Shown one piece after another: positions 6,546 to 8,802 of a stretch of 8,802 bases of DNA. The notes beneath the pieces are model-generated. The model saw nothing but the letters and a program-made list of their open reading frames with translations. It was not told the DNA's origin and searched no databases. The DNA is from an uncultured Ruminococcus sp. (GTDB taxonomy: Bacteria > Bacillota > Clostridia > Oscillospirales > Ruminococcaceae), in NCBI GenBank assembly GCA_947173865.1, contig CAMWGS010000067.1:1-8802 (forward strand), given 5' to 3'. The position numbers and the translations under genes were made by a program. The stretch's first letter is position 1. Every line of letters begins with the position of its first letter.

Positions 6546-7335
6546 TATTAGCCTCCTTTAATCCGAGAGCTTCGGCAAGAAGTTCAGTGAAGTAATAAAC
6601 GGGAAGGTCTGAGCCTGAATTCTTTTTCAGATTGTAAAGACAGAGCGGACAGGCAGTAATAATTATGTCTGCACCCTGTTCCTGAGCGGAATCCATAACC
6701 TTTGCACTTCTCTTTGAAGCCTGAGCCTTGTCCTCCATAGTTATGTAACCGCCACAGCATTCGTTACGCTGTGCGTAAATAACGGGAGTACCGCCGATAG
6801 CCTTTATAAAGTCCTCCATAATGGAAGGATTTTCGGGGTCGTCCATAGCGAGAGCCTTGCTGGGACGGAGAAGCAGACAGCCGTAATAAGCAGCGATTTT
6901 CTTTCCCTTGAAAGAATTGACTACTTTCTTTTTGAGATTGTCAAAACCAACAACATCACGGAGCATTTCAAGATAATGGTAAACAGTTGTTTCACCTATA
7001 TAAGCCTCATCAAGCTTGAGATAATTATTTACCTTTGCAGCCATTTCCTCATCATTGGAAATATCGTAATTAGTCTGCTTTATAACGTTGTGGCAGGCGG
7101 AACAGACTGTTATAAGGGGTCTGCCTGCTTCTTTTGCGGCATTGAGAGTTCTTACCGCAGAAAGTTTTGTAGCAATTTCATCTTTGGCTGTAGTGTAAGC
7201 ACCACCGCAGCACTGCCAGTTCTCAGGTTCTTCGAGAGTAATTCCGAGAGCTTCGGCAGAAGACCTTGCATAAACGTCAAGGTCTTTTGCTTTGGTTCTG
7301 AGCGTACAGCCGGGATAATACGTGAAGGTATTCAT
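6538..7335 (-). CDS. hdrB: HdrB-like protein with two CCG domains (heterodisulfide reductase subunit B family)
   Basis: A 265-residue protein made of two cysteine-rich CCG domains. The first uses C10, C42-C43, C78 and C81. The second uses C153, C193-C194, C229 and C232. Both sets are complete, so two noncubane [4Fe-4S] clusters like those of methanogen HdrB can be expected. There these clusters cleave the CoM-S-S-CoB disulfide. In bacteria the natural acceptor of HdrB-like proteins is often unknown; DsrC-type proteins are proposed in sulfate reducers, but no dsrC gene is present here. The ATG at 7335 follows AAAGGA with good spacing. The gene starts 24 bp after fumC, the largest intergenic gap in the operon. 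With a fumarate reductase iron-sulfur subunit in the same operon, electrons from HdrB may end on fumarate, directly or through a small-molecule or protein thiol. Confidence 0.93.
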   Translation of the reverse strand: MNTFTYYPGCTLRTKAKDLDVYARSSAEALGITLEEPENWQCCGGAYTTAKDEIATKLSAVRTLNAAKEAGRPLITVCSACHNVIKQTNYDISNDEEMAAKVNNYLKLDEAYIGETTVYHYLEMLRDVVGFDNLKKKVVNSFKGKKIAAYYGCLLLRPSKALAMDDPENPSIMEDFIKAIGGTPVIYAQRNECCGGYITMEDKAQASKRSAKVMDSAQEQGADIIITACPLCLYNLKKNSGSDLPVYYFTELLAEALGLKEANNE

Positions 7336-7359
7336 TAGTACGCTTCCTTTCTGTTAATT

Positions 7360-8736
7360 TTATGCCATTTCTTCAGGGTGGAAAACTTCGTCAAAACGTT
7401 CAGCCGTAAGGAAACCGAGTTCAACGCAGGCTTCCTTAAGGGAAATATTGTCCTTGAAAGCTTTCTTTGCAGTCTTGGCAGCGTTCTCATAACCGATATA
7501 CGGGTTAAGAGCAGTAACGAGCATAAGGGAATTATGAAGATTGTGGTGCATTTTTTCCTTGTTTGCCTTTATTCCTACTGCACAGTTCTTGTTGAATGAA
7601 ACGATTGATTCAGCAAGCAGACGTGCGGACTGGAGGAAATTATAAGCACATACGGGCATAAATACATTAAGTTCAAAATTACCCTGAGAAGCAGCCATGC
7701 CAACTGCAACGTCGTTACCCATTACCTGAACGGCAACCATAGTAACCTGTTCACACTGTGTCGGGTTAACCTTGCCGGGCATGATTGATGAACCGGGTTC
7801 ATTTTCGGGGATAAAGATTTCACCGAGACCGTCACGAGGACCTGAAGCGAGCCATCTTACATCGTTGGCAATCTTCATCATATCAGCAGCGAGTGCCTTC
7901 AAAGCACCGTGGGCAAATACGATTTCGTCCTTTGAAGTAAGTGAATGGAACTTGTTTGGAGCAGTCACAAACTTCTTTCCTGAAATTTCGCTTATAGCCT
8001 CAGCAGCCTTTTCAGCAAAACCTGCAGGAGCGTTAAGACCTGTACCTACTGCTGTACCGCCGAGAGCGAGTTCTCTGAGTTCCTCAACAGCAGAAAGGAG
8101 CATTTTTCTGTCCTTTTCGAGAGAAGCTCTCCATCCGCTTATTTCCTGAGAGAACTTTATAGGTGTTGCGTCCTGAAGATGAGTACGTCCGCTCTTTACG
8201 ATGCCTTCGTTTTCTTCTTCAAGTCTTTTAAAAGTATCAATAAGGGTATCGACAGCAGGAATTACCTTGTCCTCAACAGCAATAACGGCAGCAATGTGCA
8301 TTGCGGTCGGGAAAGTATCATTTGACGACTGGCTCATGTTGATGTCGTCATTAGGGTGCAGAAGCTTTGCACCTGCGATTTCGTTACCTCTGTTGGCGAT
8401 AACTTCGTTTGCGTTCATGTTTGACTGAGTACCGCTTCCTGTCTGCCATACAACAAGCGGGAAATGTTCATTTAAAGAACCGCTTATAACTTCATCGCAA
8501 GCCTGAGAGATTGCAATGAGTTTTTCGTCGGTCATTCTTTCGGGTTTAACGGCATGATTTGCGATAGCAGCAGCCTTTTTAAGAATTCCGAAAGCGTGTG
8601 TGATTTCTCTCGGCATAGTTTCGATACCTACGCCTATAAGAAAATTTTCGTGACTTCTTTCGGTCTGTGCTGCCCAGTACTTGTCGGCAGGAACTTTAAC
8701 CTCGCCCATAGAGTCGTGTTCAATACGATATTCCAT
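7360..8736 (-). CDS. fumC: Class II fumarate hydratase (fumarase)
   Basis: A 458-residue oxygen-stable fumarase interconverting malate and fumarate. Family hallmarks are intact: QTGSGTQSNMN (98-108), SQSSND (135-140), GRTHLQDATP (183-192) with the conserved catalytic histidine H186, and the superfamily signature GSSIMPGKVNPTQ (315-327). Length matches the homotetrameric class II enzymes. I start at the ATG at 8736, giving MEYRIEHDSMGEV, a standard FumC beginning. A longer frame opens at a GTG at 8748, but that codon overlaps the GGAG Shine-Dalgarno and cannot be its start. The gene heads the operon, 24 bp before hdrB. Inferred role: supplies fumarate from malate in the reductive branch, for the reductase encoded at the operon's far end. 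Aspartase and argininosuccinate lyase share the superfamily, but the overall match is to fumarase. Confidence 0.95.
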   Translation of the reverse strand: MEYRIEHDSMGEVKVPADKYWAAQTERSHENFLIGVGIETMPREITHAFGILKKAAAIANHAVKPERMTDEKLIAISQACDEVISGSLNEHFPLVVWQTGSGTQSNMNANEVIANRGNEIAGAKLLHPNDDINMSQSSNDTFPTAMHIAAVIAVEDKVIPAVDTLIDTFKRLEEENEGIVKSGRTHLQDATPIKFSQEISGWRASLEKDRKMLLSAVEELRELALGGTAVGTGLNAPAGFAEKAAEAISEISGKKFVTAPNKFHSLTSKDEIVFAHGALKALAADMMKIANDVRWLASGPRDGLGEIFIPENEPGSSIMPGKVNPTQCEQVTMVAVQVMGNDVAVGMAASQGNFELNVFMPVCAYNFLQSARLLAESIVSFNKNCAVGIKANKEKMHHNLHNSLMLVTALNPYIGYENAAKTAKKAFKDNISLKEACVELGFLTAERFDEVFHPEEMA

Positions 8737-8747
8737 TAATATATACA

Positions 8748-8751
8748 CTCC
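8748..8751 (-). promoter_or_regulatory. Ribosome binding site of fumC that decides its start
   Basis: GGAG on the minus strand (extendable to GGAGTG) lies 11 nt before the ATG at 8736. It shares its last base with the GTG at 8748-8746, ruling that codon out as the start. The spacing is slightly long, so initiation may be only moderate. Confidence 0.55.
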
Positions 8752-8802
8752 ATATTGGTTTTATTTTTTTAATCTGCATTACAGGATTAAAAACGTTTTT
8801 CT
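8752..8802 (-). promoter_or_regulatory. Leader/promoter region upstream of fumC (cut by the window edge)
   Basis: This AT-rich stretch is the only non-coding DNA above 24 bp and precedes the first gene of the block, so the operon promoter probably lies here or just beyond the edge. On the minus strand TGTAAT (8783-8778) matches the -10 consensus TATAAT at five of six bases. The -35 box expected about 17 bp further upstream would fall at or outside the window edge and cannot be judged. No riboswitch or terminator is recognisable. Placement is weak. Confidence 0.3.
8789..8800. repeat. Perfect 12-bp palindrome AAAAACGTTTTT upstream of fumC
   Basis: The sequence reads identically on both strands. 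It is just upstream of the possible -10 element, a position where a dimeric regulator could act. It does not match the Rex consensus I know (TTGTGAA-type arms). Being A/T runs around CG, it could arise by chance in AT-rich DNA. The palindrome is certain; any operator role is speculative. Confidence 0.3.

Noticed and set aside
7336..7359. Internal terminator or promoter between fumC and hdrB
   Set aside because: The gap is 24 bp and holds little beyond the hdrB ribosome binding site. No stem followed by a T-run is seen.
8737..8748. GTG start extending fumC by four residues
   Set aside because: The GTG shares its first base with the GGAG Shine-Dalgarno, and the ATG at 8736 gives the standard FumC N-terminus.

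Overview
The window holds one tightly packed block of genes, all on the minus strand. Read in the direction of transcription (high to low coordinates), the order is: class II fumarase (fumC), then HdrB, HdrC, HdrA, an MvhD/FlxD-type [2Fe-2S] protein, two related 4Fe-4S dicluster proteins (FlxB/FlxC or AsrA type), an FAD/NAD-binding reductase (FlxA or AsrB type), a soluble fumarate reductase/succinate dehydrogenase-type iron-sulfur protein, and the first 58 codons of what is probably its flavoprotein partner, which runs off the left edge. Gaps are 24 bp or less and many neighbours overlap, so this is very probably a single polycistronic operon. The only non-coding stretch is the roughly 60 bp upstream of fumC at the right edge, which probably carries the promoter or its downstream part. 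No RNA genes, mobile elements, CRISPR arrays or terminators are visible.

The organism looks like an anaerobic Firmicute (Clostridia). Shine-Dalgarno sequences are strong AGGAGG types, GC is moderate, and the proteins are densely cysteine-rich and oxygen-sensitive in type. A succinate-forming Ruminococcus or other Oscillospiraceae relative is my best guess. This is inference from gene content, because nothing in the window is a taxonomic marker.

Region by region: 7360-8736 makes fumarate from malate. 3706-7335 encodes HdrABC plus MvhD, the core of flavin-based electron bifurcation known from methanogens. 886-3721 encodes the partners that replace a hydrogenase with an NAD(P)H-oxidising module, as in the FlxABCD-HdrABC systems of sulfate reducers and other anaerobes. 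1-870 encodes a soluble fumarate reductase pair.

Taken together, the operon suggests a cytoplasmic complex in which NADH is oxidised by the FlxA-like subunit and electrons are bifurcated at the HdrA flavin. One branch would reduce ferredoxin. The other would pass through HdrC and HdrB, then directly or through a dithiol/disulfide carrier, to the iron-sulfur protein and flavoprotein that reduce fumarate to succinate. The HdrB plus FrdB-like pair resembles a split version of methanogen thiol:fumarate reductase subunit TfrB, which fuses these two modules. The family assignments are solid; the coupling of bifurcation to fumarate reduction is inference from operon structure and cluster content.
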